DNA from: Sandarakinorhabdus sp.
GTDB taxonomy: Bacteria > Pseudomonadota > Alphaproteobacteria > Sphingomonadales > Sphingomonadaceae
DNA: 6,225 bases
Assembly (NCBI GenBank): GCA_025458465.1
Contig: JALOSK010000119.1
Coordinates: 1-6,225 of the forward strand
Reading direction: 5' to 3'
Below, one piece after another: positions 6,090 through 6,225 of the stretch (its first letter is position 1; each line of letters starts with the position of its first letter). A model generated the notes under the pieces. That model worked only from the letters and a program-made list of their open reading frames with translations. It searched no databases and was not told the DNA's origin. The translations under genes and the position numbers were made by a program.

Positions 6090-6225
6090 ATGCGCACCCT
6101 GCTGATTCTCGCCATCCTGGCCGCACCCGCTCCGGCGCTGGCGTGGGGCGACTATGCCCACCGGATGACCGCCCGCATCGCCATGGCGCAACTGGCGCCA
6201 GCCGCCCGGGCCGAGGTGCGCCGCC
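6090..6225 (+). CDS. S1/P1-type zinc nuclease, N-terminal fragment
   Basis: Only the first 45 codons are in the window; the frame is open at the end. A classic short signal peptide (MRTLLILAILAAPAPALA, residues 1-18) is followed directly by WGDYAHRMTARIAMAQLAP. In P1 and S1 nucleases the mature protein starts with Trp1, whose backbone binds zinc, and His6 is a second zinc ligand. Here cleavage after ALA gives exactly Trp at +1 and His at +6 (Trp19 and His24 of the precursor). These enzymes cut single-stranded DNA and RNA, so I infer a periplasmic or secreted 3'-nucleotide-producing nuclease, perhaps for phosphate or nucleotide scavenging. ATG at 6090 is supported by AAGGAG (6079-6084), five bases upstream. 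It is divergent from the DnaJ-like gene. The other zinc ligands lie beyond the window. Confidence 0.8.
   Translation, partial: MRTLLILAILAAPAPALAWGDYAHRMTARIAMAQLAPAARAEVRR

Noticed and set aside
1..6225. New defence, toxin-antitoxin or mobile system
   Set aside because: No transposase, integrase, nuclease-helicase set, toxin-antitoxin pair or terminal repeats were seen; the gene content is mostly housekeeping and envelope functions.

Overview
This is a GC-rich stretch that reads as chromosomal DNA of an alphaproteobacterium, most likely a sphingomonad (Sphingomonas/Novosphingobium-like). The best single clue is the C-terminus of the protein at 836-1798, a PEP-CTERM tail of the PEPAAWAMLIAGFGLVG type that is very common in that order. 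Codon use is strongly GC-ending and most genes carry long empty antisense frames, as expected at high GC. No tRNA, rRNA, CRISPR array, insertion sequence or phage gene was found.

Layout. (1) 3-743 (+) is the 3' part of an alpha/beta-hydrolase-fold protein whose catalytic Ser and His appear to be replaced. (2) 836-1798 (+) is a secreted PEP-CTERM protein of unknown function, with visibly lower GC than its neighbours. (3) 1799-1950 is a convergent intergenic region with a weak hairpin (1837-1853) and a well-formed nested structure (1881-1941) that can fold as a three-way junction. (4) 1951-5960 (-) is a compact five-gene cluster, transcribed from high to low coordinates: a DnaJ/CbpA-like co-chaperone, a YihY/BrkB six-helix membrane protein, FabI enoyl-ACP reductase, a small three-helix membrane protein and AroC chorismate synthase. 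Gaps are 12 and 23 nt, then overlaps of 26 nt (or a 4-nt gap) and 4 nt, so one polycistronic mRNA is likely. (5) 5961-6089 is a divergent promoter region with a palindrome (5993-6008) and repeated TTGCA half-sites. (6) 6090-6225 (+) is the start of an exported S1/P1-type zinc nuclease, cut by the window end.

How the genes fit together. FabI completes each fatty-acid elongation cycle and AroC makes chorismate for aromatic amino acids, folate and quinones. The DnaJ-like protein is a class B Hsp70 partner. YihY and the small membrane protein are inner-membrane proteins of unknown role. The cluster therefore looks like housekeeping and envelope functions under one possibly stress-responsive promoter rather than a dedicated pathway. 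I see no convincing new defence or mobile system. The items most worth a second look are the apparently catalytically dead hydrolase, the structured element at 1881-1941, the palindrome overlapping a heat-shock-like promoter, and the low-GC small membrane gene wedged between fabI and aroC.
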